Shown: one piece after another, positions 1 to 8,584 of the stretch
How positions within the stretch are numbered: position 1 is the stretch's first letter
Layout: each line of letters begins with the position of its first letter
Assembly: GCA_019116885.1 (NCBI GenBank)
Contig: DXAU01000019.1
Span: 1 to 64,000, forward strand
Reading direction: 5' to 3'
Length of the DNA: 64,000 nt
From: Candidatus Mediterraneibacter pullistercoris
GTDB taxonomy: Bacteria > Bacillota > Clostridia > Lachnospirales > Lachnospiraceae
Program-made: the position numbers and the translations under genes
The notes under the pieces: generated by a model
Seen by the model: the letters and a program-made list of their open reading frames with translations, nothing else
Told to the model about the DNA's origin: nothing
The model's database searches: none

Positions 1-15
1 GTTATACTAGCCATG

Positions 16-92
16 CGGAAATACATCCTTTCTTGTTGTGTTTTGGTTTGGTCGCTAAAAATATAACACAGAAACTGTATTTCCGTCTTTTT
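16..92 (+). terminator. Long-loop hairpin, terminator-like
   Basis: A 10-bp inverted repeat (CGGAAATACA at 16-25, TGTATTTCCG at 76-85) encloses a second nested pair (TGTGTT at 37-42, AACACA at 65-70). It is followed by a T-rich run at 86-92. This could end a transcript entering from the left of the window. The large internal loop makes it a weak example, so an RNA leader structure is also possible. Confidence 0.35.
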
Positions 93-94
93 AA

Positions 95-191
95 TTATTC
101 AGTTGTAACACATGTATTGTAATCCTACATACCCCAAATTCACCCACAATGAAATATGTAGGTTTGTCAAACATGTACTGCAATCCTACAT
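95..191. repeat. Tandem, partly palindromic operator-like repeat
   Basis: A 36-base unit occurs at 95-130 and 156-191, a period of 61. The right 21 bases of the two copies differ at only two positions. In the second copy the ends form an inverted repeat (ATGTAGGTTTG at 156-166 against CAATCCTACAT at 181-191, one mismatch), so three 11-bp half-sites are present. The element lies just upstream of the -35 box of the permease promoter. A regulator binding site is inferred; I do not recognise the regulator. Apart from this element, the nearby hairpin and the promoter, I see no gene in 1-331. Confidence 0.5.
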
Positions 192-219
192 TTCGCACAT
201 ATTGTATAGAAAAGCTTCA

Positions 220-249
220 TTGACACGAGATATAGTATTGGATTATAAT
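220..249 (+). promoter_or_regulatory. Sigma-A promoter of the permease operon
   Basis: A perfect TTGACA (220-225) and a perfect TATAAT (244-249) are separated by 18 bases. This predicts a transcript start near 256 and a leader of about 75 bases before the permease start codon. The operator-like repeat ends 28 bases upstream of the -35 box. Confidence 0.85.
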
Positions 250-331
250 GAAAACAATAGTCACTGCATCTTCTGCCGTGCAGGACATACGGGCCGATTC
301 TATATGATTTTAACACAATGGAGGCTTAACT

Positions 332-1672
332 ATGCAGAAAAAACTTGGGGCCGGCGAGGTCTTCGCCATTCTTCTTGGTGCGATTATAGGATGGGGTTCT
401 TTCATGCTCCCGGGCAGCCAGTTCCTCTATAATTCCGGTGTGATTAATACTTCGATAGGTCTGTTTTGCGGGACAATGGCGATTATTGTCATCGAGAGGA
501 GCTACTGGTACATGCTCCAGCAGGATATTGATGAGGGCGGAGAATTTTCTTATATATTGATCTTTATGGGCAGAAAAAATGCTTTTATTGTCGGATGGTT
601 TTTGTTTCTCGCCTACTTAAGTCTTGTACCTCTGAATGCAACGGCTTTTCCGCTTGTAATAGATAAGCTTTTCCCGGGCGTCTTAAACGTCGGATATCTC
701 TATACCATTGCCGGAGATCCGATCTATCTGGGCGAGGCTCTGGTTTCAGTCCTGATTATTCTCTTTTTCATGGCGCTGAACCTGAAAGGAATCAAGCAGT
801 CAGGCAAGGCTCAGTTTATTATTGTTGCAGCTCTTGTCATCTGTGTCCTGGCAGTGTTTGCTGCCATGTTATTTCAGGCTGATATGGAGATGTTCCGTGA
901 AAACTATATTGACAACAACCGCTTTGATCTTGGACAGATTCTTCAGGTTGTGGCGATCACGCCGTTTCTGTTTATAGGATTTGACGCGATACCCCAGCTT
1001 GTAAAGGATATGGATATCAGCAGACATAAGGCGTCTCTGATGGCAGTGACTTCACTTCTGATCGGGATGGGATGCTATATACTTCTGAATTTTACCACGG
1101 CGCTTGCCTATGGACCCGAGGAGGCGAAATCTCTGGACTGGGCTCTGGGAAGCGGGGTGCTCGAACATCTGGGACTTATTGGATTCCTCATGCTCGTTAT
1201 AGCGCTTGGAAGCGCTGTGTCCGGCGGGATCAACGGATTCATGATCTGTTCGACAAAACTGATCTGCTCTATGGGAAGGCAGAATATCCTGCCGCGCCAG
1301 GTTGGAAGGATCACGGAACGCGGGATCCTGAGAAATGCGATCCTCGCTGTCTCAGCGATCAGTATCTTTGCCTGCTTCTTCGGCAGAGAAGTGGTTACCT
1401 GGATCGTAGATATGTGTTCGTTTGGTGCGGCGGTAACTTATTTTTATGTATGCCTGAATACCTGCCGGATCGCCAAAAGTAAATCTGACCGGGTCATTGG
1501 GAGCATTGGAGCTGCGCTCGCTTTTCTGTTCATGCTCCTGCTTATCGTCCCATCCAGCCCGGCAGCGCTGAGCACACCGGCGCTGATCTTCCTCAGCGTC
1601 TGGATTGCTGTGGGGGCATATTTCTTTATCCGTATGTCTCTGGCTGACAAAAGAAAGCAGAGCAGATCCTGA
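332..1672 (+). CDS. APC-superfamily amino acid permease
   Basis: Integral membrane transporter of 446 residues in the amino acid/polyamine/organocation family. The N-terminal segment contains the family's first-helix pattern (GAIIGWGSFMLPG, roughly residues 17-29), and hydrophobic helices follow along the whole length. ATG 332 has GGAGG at 320-324. A strong sigma-A promoter and an operator-like repeat precede it, so expression is probably controlled by a specific regulator. The next gene starts 39 bases downstream and encodes a CoA-disulfide reductase/rhodanese, followed by a sulfur-family transporter. A sulfur-containing amino acid is therefore a reasonable guess for the substrate, but nothing in the protein itself proves it. 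Confidence 0.85.
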   Translation: MQKKLGAGEVFAILLGAIIGWGSFMLPGSQFLYNSGVINTSIGLFCGTMAIIVIERSYWYMLQQDIDEGGEFSYILIFMGRKNAFIVGWFLFLAYLSLVPLNATAFPLVIDKLFPGVLNVGYLYTIAGDPIYLGEALVSVLIILFFMALNLKGIKQSGKAQFIIVAALVICVLAVFAAMLFQADMEMFRENYIDNNRFDLGQILQVVAITPFLFIGFDAIPQLVKDMDISRHKASLMAVTSLLIGMGCYILLNFTTALAYGPEEAKSLDWALGSGVLEHLGLIGFLMLVIALGSAVSGGINGFMICSTKLICSMGRQNILPRQVGRITERGILRNAILAVSAISIFACFFGREVVTWIVDMCSFGAAVTYFYVCLNTCRIAKSKSDRVIGSIGAALAFLFMLLLIVPSSPAALSTPALIFLSVWIAVGAYFFIRMSLADKRKQSRS

Positions 1673-1711
1673 TATTCTGCTTTATTAATATAATCCAAAG
1701 GAGGAAAAGAA

Positions 1712-3400
1712 ATGAAATATGTAGTTGTTGGAGGAGTGGCAGGCGGAGCAAGTACGGCAGCCCGCCTGAGACGGCTGGACGAACAAGCAGAGATCGTTAT
1801 GTTTGAAAAAGGACCTCACGTATCATTTTCAAACTGCTGTCTGCCTTATCGTCTGAGCGAACAGGTAAGTGCCAACGATGAGCTCGTATTGATGAGTCCG
1901 GAGCAGTTTGCGAGCCAGTATAATATTGAGGCGCGCGTCTCCAATGAAGTGCTTTCCATTGACAGAGCCGGAAAGAAAGTCAGGGTAAAAAATCTTCTGA
2001 ACGGGCAGGAATATGAGGAAAGCTATGATAAGCTGATCCTCTCCCCTGGTGCAAATGCGATCATCCCAAATGTAAAAGGCATTGAGAACGCAAATATTTT
2101 TGTCGTTAAAAATGTTGTTGATATTGCAAAGCTGTATTCTTTCCTGAAAGAAAAGGATGTCAAGAAAGTCTCGGTAGTCGGCGGCGGATTCATTGGCGTC
2201 GAAGTGGCTGAAAACCTGACAGAGGCAGGATACAAGGTATCTCTCGTCGAGGCAATGCCTCAGATCCTGCGGACATATGATTATGACATGGTCCAGATCC
2301 TCCACAAAGAGATGATGGACAAAGGAATTGACCTGATCTTGGGCGACAAAGCAGTAGAATTCCGGGGATCTGATCTGGCTCTGGAATCAGGAAAGGTTGT
2401 TGAAAGCGAGGCTGTCGTCATGGCTGTCGGTGTGACGCCGGATTCCTGCCTGGCGAAGGACGCCGGCCTTGAATTAAACAGCCGCGGGGCAATCAAAGTG
2501 GATCCTAACTACCGGACAAGTGATCCTGATATTTATGCCGTCGGTGATGTCATCGAGGTATTTCATGCACTGACGCACAAGCCGACGATGCTTCCGCTTG
2601 CAGGCCCTGCACAGAAACAGGCAAGGGCCGCAGCGGATCATATCTATGGACTCCCGGTGCGCAACACTGGATTCATTGGCTCCAGCTGTATCAAGGTGTT
2701 CGACTATAATGCGGCAAGCACGGGACTGACAGCCGCACAGTGTGAAAAAGAAGGGATCAGCTATGATATTGTATATGTGATCCCCCAGGACAGGGTCGGA
2801 CTTATGCCGGGAAGCTGTCCGCTCCACTACAAACTGATCTATGAAGTTCCGACAGGAAAGGTACTGGGGGCTCAGGCGATCTCAAAAGGAGATGCGGCAA
2901 AAAGGATCGATATTGTCGCAACACTGATCAAGTTCGGCGGTACAGTGGATGATCTCCGGGATCTTGAGCTCTGTTATGCTCCGCCGTTTTCAACGGCAAA
3001 GGATGCCGGAAACCATGCAGGTCTGGCCGCATGCAATCTGCTCCAGGGCGTGTTCCGCCAGGTACGCGTTGATCAGGTAAGAGAATTGGTGGAATCCGGG
3101 GCATATATCATCGATGTAAGGGAAGAGAATGAATACGCGCAAGGGCATATCACGACAGCGGTTAACGTCCCGCTCAGCCAGATCAGACAGCGTATGGATG
3201 AAATCCCGACAGACCGTCCGGTCTATCTCCACTGCAGAAGCTCACAGAGAAGCTACAATGCGCTTCTTGCTCTGCAGGGACACGGATTTGACAATATTTA
3301 CAATATTTCCGGAAGTTTTCTCGGCCTGTGCTTCTATGAATACTTCAATGATGTGAAGCAGGACCGCAAGCCTGTTGTTACAGCCTATAATTTTAACTAA
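1712..3400 (+). CDS. CoA-disulfide reductase fused to rhodanese
   Basis: FAD- and NAD(P)H-dependent oxidoreductase of 562 residues with a C-terminal rhodanese domain. It shows an N-terminal FAD-binding loop (GGVAGG, residues 7-12), the single-cysteine active site SFSNCCLPY (Cys42) and a second dinucleotide loop (VVGGGFIGVE, about residues 155-164). It also has the FAD motif YAVGDV and a rhodanese domain from about residue 450 with loop CRSSQRS. Family members reduce CoA disulfide, CoA persulfide or polysulfide in the cytoplasm. Cys42 is followed by a second Cys where I recall Gly or Ala in relatives. AGGAGG precedes the ATG. It lies between an amino acid permease and a YeeE/YedE transporter, which suggests that imported sulfur is handled as a persulfide. 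Confidence 0.88.
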   Translation: MKYVVVGGVAGGASTAARLRRLDEQAEIVMFEKGPHVSFSNCCLPYRLSEQVSANDELVLMSPEQFASQYNIEARVSNEVLSIDRAGKKVRVKNLLNGQEYEESYDKLILSPGANAIIPNVKGIENANIFVVKNVVDIAKLYSFLKEKDVKKVSVVGGGFIGVEVAENLTEAGYKVSLVEAMPQILRTYDYDMVQILHKEMMDKGIDLILGDKAVEFRGSDLALESGKVVESEAVVMAVGVTPDSCLAKDAGLELNSRGAIKVDPNYRTSDPDIYAVGDVIEVFHALTHKPTMLPLAGPAQKQARAAADHIYGLPVRNTGFIGSSCIKVFDYNAASTGLTAAQCEKEGISYDIVYVIPQDRVGLMPGSCPLHYKLIYEVPTGKVLGAQAISKGDAAKRIDIVATLIKFGGTVDDLRDLELCYAPPFSTAKDAGNHAGLAACNLLQGVFRQVRVDQVRELVESGAYIIDVREENEYAQGHITTAVNVPLSQIRQRMDEIPTDRPVYLHCRSSQRSYNALLALQGHGFDNIYNISGSFLGLCFYEYFNDVKQDRKPVVTAYNFN

Positions 3401-3474
3401 TGAACAGCGGCATCAGCCTGCAAAGAGCGGGCTGACCGCTCAAAATAACAGAAAGATAAAGGAATGAAAGGAAA

Positions 3475-4767
3475 ATGAAAAAGATCAATAAAACAGAATT
3501 TATCATTGGCATTGTCATACTGGCTGCCGTTCTTCTTGCCGGCGCCGTTTTTCTGAAGGGCAGCAGCCTTTTCTACCGTATGCTGGTCGGTCTGGGATTG
3601 GGATATGCCCTCACCCGCGCCATGTTCGGATTTGCAGGAAGTGCAAACAGAGCCTATAATGGCGGTTCAACAAAACTTCTTAGAACACTGACTTTTATGT
3701 TCTTTATGAGTGCGGTTATCACTGCTGCTCTCTGCTTTACAGGAGGTGCAGAGAACTATGGACTCTGGATCAACCAGATCAATCTGGGACTGATCGTCGG
3801 CGGCGTTCTGTTCGGCGTCGGCATGGCGTTCTGTATGTGCTGTGCATCCGGTGTGCTGACAGATATCGTTGCAGGCCCCACCAGAGCCATCATCACGCTG
3901 TTTTTCTTCGGTGTGGGCGTGTATATCGGATTCCCGCTCCAGGTCACACAGGGATGGGTCACTGATACTCTGGTACACAGCTCATCCTATGAAACAGGTG
4001 TATTTCTTCCGGATTTCTTTAAGTTTGACGGTATGAACGGTTACCTTGGCGCCATCATCCTGACAGGCATCCTCTGCCTCATCGCAGCAGGACTTGGCAA
4101 GGCATATGAGAATCACCGCCGCAAATCCGGCACATATACAGGAGTAGACACAGAGATCGAGCAGGACAAAGAAGAAATTGAAGTCCTTCAGGAACAGTCT
4201 GCTGTTCCGGTTCTCTCTGAAACGACGGTGTATCGTTTATTTGCAAAACCGTGGACACTGAAAATGGGCGCTGTTGCCATTACGATTCTGTTTGCAACGC
4301 TCATGATCGTGACAAAAGGCGGATGGGGTGCTTCCACGCCTTACGGACACTGGTTCGGAAGACTGCTCCTGCTTTTTGGAGTTCCGGTTGAGACGATTAC
4401 CGGCTTCACACACCAGGGCGCTGAGTCTTTTACCATGCCGTTCTTTGAGAATCCGATGAACGTGCAGAACACCTGCATCATCGTCGGCTCGCTGATTGCC
4501 AGCCTGATGATGGGTATGTTTGCGAAGCAGTTTAAAGAGGGGCTTAAGATCACTCCAAAGGAAGTGCTGATTTATGTCATCGGCGGCCTTCTGATGGGAG
4601 TCGGCACGCGTCTCTCCAACGGCTGTAATGTGGGTGCCCTTTACAGCCCTATCGCGAACCTGTCTCTGTCCGGCTGGATTTACTTTGTATTCCTGTTCGG
4701 CGGCGGAATGCTCGGAAATGCTATCAAAAAGCGCTACTTTGCACTGGGTAAGAAGCAGGGCCAGTAG
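3475..4767 (+). CDS. YeeE/YedE family sulfur transporter
   Basis: Membrane protein of 430 residues made of two similar YeeE/YedE halves joined by a charged linker around residues 215-245. Each half carries the family's small-residue/cysteine motif: GMAFCMCCASG in the first half and SNGCNVGALYSP near the C terminus. Related proteins import thiosulfate or are linked to selenium metabolism; here thiosulfate or another sulfane sulfur source is inferred. It is 74 bases downstream of the CoA-disulfide reductase/rhodanese and probably in the same transcript, which would pair import with cytoplasmic sulfur transfer. The strong hairpin at 4816-4863 ends the operon. No selenium-specific gene is visible nearby. 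Confidence 0.8.
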   Translation: MKKINKTEFIIGIVILAAVLLAGAVFLKGSSLFYRMLVGLGLGYALTRAMFGFAGSANRAYNGGSTKLLRTLTFMFFMSAVITAALCFTGGAENYGLWINQINLGLIVGGVLFGVGMAFCMCCASGVLTDIVAGPTRAIITLFFFGVGVYIGFPLQVTQGWVTDTLVHSSSYETGVFLPDFFKFDGMNGYLGAIILTGILCLIAAGLGKAYENHRRKSGTYTGVDTEIEQDKEEIEVLQEQSAVPVLSETTVYRLFAKPWTLKMGAVAITILFATLMIVTKGGWGASTPYGHWFGRLLLLFGVPVETITGFTHQGAESFTMPFFENPMNVQNTCIIVGSLIASLMMGMFAKQFKEGLKITPKEVLIYVIGGLLMGVGTRLSNGCNVGALYSPIANLSLSGWIYFVFLFGGGMLGNAIKKRYFALGKKQGQ

Positions 4768-4815
4768 TGTGCATATCAGGTAAAGCACGGAATCCTGCGC
4801 GCAAAATCAAGTGGG

Positions 4816-4863
4816 AAAATAATAGACGAGCTGCTATCCTTTCAGCAGCTCGTCTATTATTTT
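4816..4863. terminator. Bidirectional terminator overlapping a stop codon
   Basis: A perfect 20-bp stem (4816-4835 with 4844-4863) has an 8-base loop and U-rich ends on both strands. It lies between convergent genes. The left arm reaches the stop codon of the exonuclease gene (4834-4836), and the right arm encodes its last residues. Confidence 0.9.
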
Positions 4864-5529
4864 TGAGGCTTCGCTTCTTGTGAGAGTGTCCGGGTTCCAT
4901 GTAAGTTTCACCTGTCTTTTGCGGATCAGATTGTTTATAAAGGCGATCTGTTTTGGCGTGGCAGGCTGAGGCTTTTTTATTTTATATGTAAGCTGTACCG
5001 GCTGAAAGAGTTTTGGCTCTTTTTCTTCAAAATAATGAGCCAGAGTCTGATACAGCTTTGCAGTGGCGAGCGCGTCATGATATGCCCGGTGAGCAGACCG
5101 GTTGTCGATGTGATAATAGCTGCACAGGCTTCCGAGACTTTTTGAATCCAGGTCACTGTGCACTTTCTGAGCGATCTTTAAAGTGTCTATTCCCATTTTT
5201 TCAAAAATCAGCCCGTCTGCAGCGGCACTGCATTTCATGAAACTGTAGTCAAAAGATACGTTATGTCCGATCAGCACATCATTTCCGCAGAAATCAAGGA
5301 AGTCTGGGATGACCTGACACCGTGTGCGCGCTTCCGCCAGCATATCGTCTGTGATTCCGGTCAGGGAAGTGATCGAGGGAGAAAGAGAAACGGTCGGTTT
5401 AATAAATTCCATAAAGCGCTCCGCGACTTTTCCGTTGCGGACTTTGAGAGCGCCGATCTCTATGATCTCGTTTTCTAGAGGATTTAATCCTGTCGTCTCA
5501 ACGTCAAAAGCAATATATGATTTCAGCAT
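4834..5529 (-). CDS. DnaQ-like 3'-5' exonuclease
   Basis: Exonuclease of 231 residues in the DEDDh family, related to the proofreading domain of PolC and the epsilon subunit. ExoI is FDVETTGL near the N terminus, ExoII is LIGHNVSFD, and ExoIII is HRAYHDALATA. These supply the four acidic metal ligands and the catalytic His. After the catalytic domain (about residue 170) comes a basic tail with TPKQIAFINNLIRKRQ, which may bind nucleic acid. I chose the internal ATG at 5529 because AAGGAGG sits 8 bases before it; an upstream in-frame ATG at 5553 has no such site. It is a stand-alone gene convergent with the sulfur operon, so a repair or RNA/DNA trimming role is inferred, not replication proofreading. 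Confidence 0.88.
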   Translation of the reverse strand: MLKSYIAFDVETTGLNPLENEIIEIGALKVRNGKVAERFMEFIKPTVSLSPSITSLTGITDDMLAEARTRCQVIPDFLDFCGNDVLIGHNVSFDYSFMKCSAAADGLIFEKMGIDTLKIAQKVHSDLDSKSLGSLCSYYHIDNRSAHRAYHDALATAKLYQTLAHYFEEKEPKLFQPVQLTYKIKKPQPATPKQIAFINNLIRKRQVKLTWNPDTLTRSEASKIIDELLKG

Positions 5530-5626
5530 AGCAAGATCCTCCTTATAAAACACTCTGCTTTATTGGTTATTATACTTGAAAATGACAGAAAGTGGCAGAA
5601 AATATAAAAAAAGTATAAAATTATCA

Positions 5627-5655
5627 TTTACATCCATTTAATTCATTGCTATACT
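5627..5655 (+). promoter_or_regulatory. Sigma-A promoter of cstA
   Basis: TTTACA (5627-5632) and TATACT (5650-5655) are separated by 17 bases, 53 bases before the cstA start codon. Confidence 0.7.
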
Positions 5656-5707
5656 AAGTTACTACATTAAAGTATCCTAAGATTAAGGAAAAGGAGGTAT
5701 TTTCAAA

Positions 5708-7195
5708 ATGATCACATTTATTGTCGGACTTTTGATTCTTTTCGTAGGGGCTGCGCTTTACGGAAAGTTCTGTGAGAAAGTCTTTGGACCTGACGACAGA
5801 AAGACGCCGGCGTACACGAAAGAGGACGGCATTGACTATGTTCCTATGAAAGGATGGAAAAACAGCCTGATCAATCTGCTGAACATTGCGGGAACAGGCC
5901 CCATCCTCGGACCGATACAGGGGATTCTTTTTGGACCGATCGCGTTTATTACGATTCCAATAGGGAACATTATAGGTGGAGCCATGCATGATTATTTCTC
6001 GGGTATGATTTGTCTGCGCGACGGCGGAACCCAGATGCCGGAGATGATCCGCAAGTACAGCAACAAAGGCGTATATACATTCTATCAGATATTCTGCAGC
6101 CTGCTTCTGCTCCTGGTAGGCGCGGTGTTTATCTATACGCCTGGAGATATAGCGGCAACTCAGGTGTTCGGATTTGACGGCGCTGTGGATTCCATATCCA
6201 CATGGGTGATCTACGGCGTGATTTTTGTGTATTATCTGGTCGCCACAGTATTTCCGATTGACAAGATCATCGGACGTATCTATCCGATCTTTGGAGCAAT
6301 CCTGCTGTTTTCGGCAATAGGTGTGTTTATCGGGATCTTCGCGCTTGGGTTCCCTCTCAATGAGATTTGGGAGGACTGGAATGCAGGTGCCGTTGCATAT
6401 GGGGATTATTTCAGTGTCAACCATTTTGTTCCGATATTTTTCATTACTGTGGCATGTGGGATTTTATCCGGATTCCACTCGACACAGACAGCGATTATTT
6501 CCCGAACAATGAAGAGCGAGAAGCAGGGCCGTATGACCTTTTACAATATGATGATAATCGAAGGATTTATCGCTATGGTATGGGCAGCGGGCGCAATGGG
6601 AGTTTACAACCTTGGGCTGCAGGCGGCTGACGCATCTCTTGCAACAGCTACGATTGGCGTTGTATGCAAATATATCCTTGGTCCGGTTGGCGGCATCATC
6701 GCTCTTCTTGGAGTTATCGTGCTTCCTATCACATCCGGAGACACGGCCCTGCGCGCGCTCCGTCTGGCAATTGCTGACGGGCTTCACATCGATCAGAAGT
6801 CCACGAAGAAAAGGCTTGGCCTCGCAGCAGTTATTTTCGTGTTCGTTGCAGCGATTCTCATATTTGCAAAGAGCAACGCGGACGGCTTCAATGTCCTGTG
6901 GAGATACTTTGCATGGTCGAATCAGAGCCTGTCGCTGTTTGCGTTTATCGGGATCACAGTATGGATGTTTGAGACCGGAAGGGCCAGATTTGTCTGGATG
7001 CCGCTTATTCCCGGCGCATGGTATGCGTTTGTTACAATTACATATATCGCAAATGCGCAGATTGGGTTCAACATCCCGTGGCTTGGCGCATATATCATCG
7101 GAGTTGCCGCTGCAGCGGCATATGTCGCAGTCCTTATCTGGTATGGAAGAAAGCGCTCGGCGATCAAAGCGGGGCAGGCTGGGAAAGTAGTATGA
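5708..7195 (+). CDS. cstA: CstA-family carbon starvation transporter
   Basis: Polytopic membrane protein of 495 residues. It has the CstA signature around residues 58-75 (NIAGTGPILGPIQG) and the conserved GGAMHDYFSGM stretch a little further on. Family members take up peptides or pyruvate when preferred carbon is exhausted. At 495 residues it is shorter than the roughly 700-residue enterobacterial CstA and matches the short form common in Clostridia. The gene has its own promoter, a good ribosome site (AAGGAGG at about 5691-5697) and no operon partner. Peptide or pyruvate uptake is inferred from the family; which one cannot be decided here. Confidence 0.88.
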   Translation: MITFIVGLLILFVGAALYGKFCEKVFGPDDRKTPAYTKEDGIDYVPMKGWKNSLINLLNIAGTGPILGPIQGILFGPIAFITIPIGNIIGGAMHDYFSGMICLRDGGTQMPEMIRKYSNKGVYTFYQIFCSLLLLLVGAVFIYTPGDIAATQVFGFDGAVDSISTWVIYGVIFVYYLVATVFPIDKIIGRIYPIFGAILLFSAIGVFIGIFALGFPLNEIWEDWNAGAVAYGDYFSVNHFVPIFFITVACGILSGFHSTQTAIISRTMKSEKQGRMTFYNMMIIEGFIAMVWAAGAMGVYNLGLQAADASLATATIGVVCKYILGPVGGIIALLGVIVLPITSGDTALRALRLAIADGLHIDQKSTKKRLGLAAVIFVFVAAILIFAKSNADGFNVLWRYFAWSNQSLSLFAFIGITVWMFETGRARFVWMPLIPGAWYAFVTITYIANAQIGFNIPWLGAYIIGVAAAAAYVAVLIWYGRKRSAIKAGQAGKVV

Positions 7196-7202
7196 GCAGA
7201 CA

Positions 7203-7231
7203 TTGATTTTTCATGCGTCATGCCATATAAT
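7203..7231 (+). promoter_or_regulatory. Sigma-A promoter of the CoA operon
   Basis: TTGATT (7203-7208) and a perfect TATAAT (7226-7231) are separated by 17 bases. The leader of about 80 bases contains a small hairpin (ATCCCG/CGGGAT near 7251-7271), with no recognisable riboswitch. Confidence 0.7.
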
Positions 7232-7319
7232 GAACCCGAACCGGAGCAATCCCGATACAGGTGCGGGATGTTCACAATCATAAGAGCGGTTCTCTATATC
7301 ATAGAAAAGGGGGAAGACG

Positions 7320-8522
7320 ATGCTGAAAGGAAAGACGGTGCTGCTCGGAGTATCGGGGAGCATAGCGGCTTATAAGACAGCATATCTTGCAAGCGCTCTC
7401 AGGAAACTTGAAGCACAGGTTCATGTACTGATGACACGTAACGCTGTAAACTTTATCAGTCCGGTTACTTTTGAGACGCTCACGGGCAATAAATGTCTGA
7501 TCGATACATTTGACCGGAACTTTGAGTTTAGTGTGGAGCATGTGTCCCTGGCAAAGCAGGCGGATATGGTCATGATCGCTCCCGCCAGCGCCAATGTGAT
7601 CGGGAAGCTCGCACACGGCATTGCCGATGATATGCTTACGACCACAGTGATGGCATGTAAATGTAAAAAAATTATCGCTCCGGCGATGAACACGAACATG
7701 TTTGAAAATCCGGTCGTGCAGGATAATCTTGAAACGCTCCGGCGCTATGGCTGCGAGATCGTCAGTCCGGCAGTCGGATATCTGGCATGCGGCGATACAG
7801 GCGCGGGCAAGATGACGGAACCGGACGTACTGCTCGAGTACATTCTGCAGGAGATTGAATATGTGAAAGACATGCAAGGAGTCAGAGTGCTCGTAACGGC
7901 AGGGCCGACACAGGAGGCTCTCGATCCGGTGCGTTATATCACAAACCATTCTACCGGGAAGATGGGATATGCCATCGCGAAGATGGCAGCAAGACGGGGA
8001 GCGGAAGTGACGCTGGTGACCGGACCGACGTCATTAAAAGCCCCACAGTTTGTAGATATCGTTCCGGTCAGATCTGCCGGAGAGATGTTCGGGGAAGTGA
8101 CCGGACGGGCAGCGGATCAGGATATCATCATCAAGGCCGCGGCAGTGGCAGATTACCGGCCAAAACACGTAAGCGGACAGAAGATGAAGAAGCAGGAGAG
8201 CGATCTTACGGTCGAACTGGAGCGTACAGACGATATCCTGGCACATCTTGGCGCAAATAGACAGCAGGGACAGTTTCTGTGCGGATTCGCCATGGAGACG
8301 GAGGATCTGCTGGAAAATTCCAGGAAAAAGCTGGAGAAAAAGCATGCCGATATGATCGTCGCAAACAGCCTGAGAGTGGAGGGCGCCGGATTCGGCAGTG
8401 ACACAAATGTTGTTACAATCATAACAAAAGACTCGGAAGTCTCACTCACAAAAATGTCAAAAGAGGAGACAGCCATACAAATCCTGGAAGAGATTATGAA
8501 GATTAGAGAGGCCGGGGCGTAG
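7320..8522 (+). CDS. coaBC: Phosphopantothenoylcysteine decarboxylase/synthetase
   Basis: Bifunctional enzyme of 400 residues. The CoaB half joins 4'-phosphopantothenate to cysteine and the CoaC half decarboxylates the product to 4'-phosphopantetheine, the middle steps of CoA synthesis. The N-terminal flavoprotein half (about 1-175) has GVSGSIAAYK, the PAMNTNMFENP substrate motif and ACGDTGAGKM with the catalytic Cys. The C-terminal half (about 185-395) begins VLVTAGPTQEALDPVRY and has the NHSTGKMG loop. Length is normal for the family. RBS AAGGGGG precedes ATG 7320. It heads an operon with a pantothenate-type ECF transporter subunit and coaX, which together cover uptake, phosphorylation and cysteine addition. 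Confidence 0.95.
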   Translation: MLKGKTVLLGVSGSIAAYKTAYLASALRKLEAQVHVLMTRNAVNFISPVTFETLTGNKCLIDTFDRNFEFSVEHVSLAKQADMVMIAPASANVIGKLAHGIADDMLTTTVMACKCKKIIAPAMNTNMFENPVVQDNLETLRRYGCEIVSPAVGYLACGDTGAGKMTEPDVLLEYILQEIEYVKDMQGVRVLVTAGPTQEALDPVRYITNHSTGKMGYAIAKMAARRGAEVTLVTGPTSLKAPQFVDIVPVRSAGEMFGEVTGRAADQDIIIKAAAVADYRPKHVSGQKMKKQESDLTVELERTDDILAHLGANRQQGQFLCGFAMETEDLLENSRKKLEKKHADMIVANSLRVEGAGFGSDTNVVTIITKDSEVSLTKMSKEETAIQILEEIMKIREAGA

Positions 8523-8584
8523 AAAAAATTCTGTGCCAAACGTATTGTATCCCCACAGGGGAATGATAACAAGGAGGCAAAAAT

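Noticed and set aside
112-432. 106-residue plus-strand open frame across the permease promoter
   Set aside because: It contains the promoter, has no ribosome site and overlaps the clear permease gene in another frame.
3406-3441. Hairpin between the reductase/rhodanese and YeeE/YedE genes as terminator
   Set aside because: The stem is interrupted by a bulge and has no U-run; the two genes most likely share a transcript.
3475-4767. Selenium transporter annotation
   Set aside because: Some YedE proteins are linked to selenium, but no selD, selA or TusA-like gene is nearby; a sulfur role fits the rhodanese neighbour better.
5654-6424. 256-residue open frame antisense to cstA
   Set aside because: Cys/His/Arg-rich translation without domains; a shadow of the cstA coding frame.
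7232-7319. Riboswitch in the coaBC leader
   Set aside because: Only a 6-bp hairpin is present; no known aptamer core could be recognised in the short leader.
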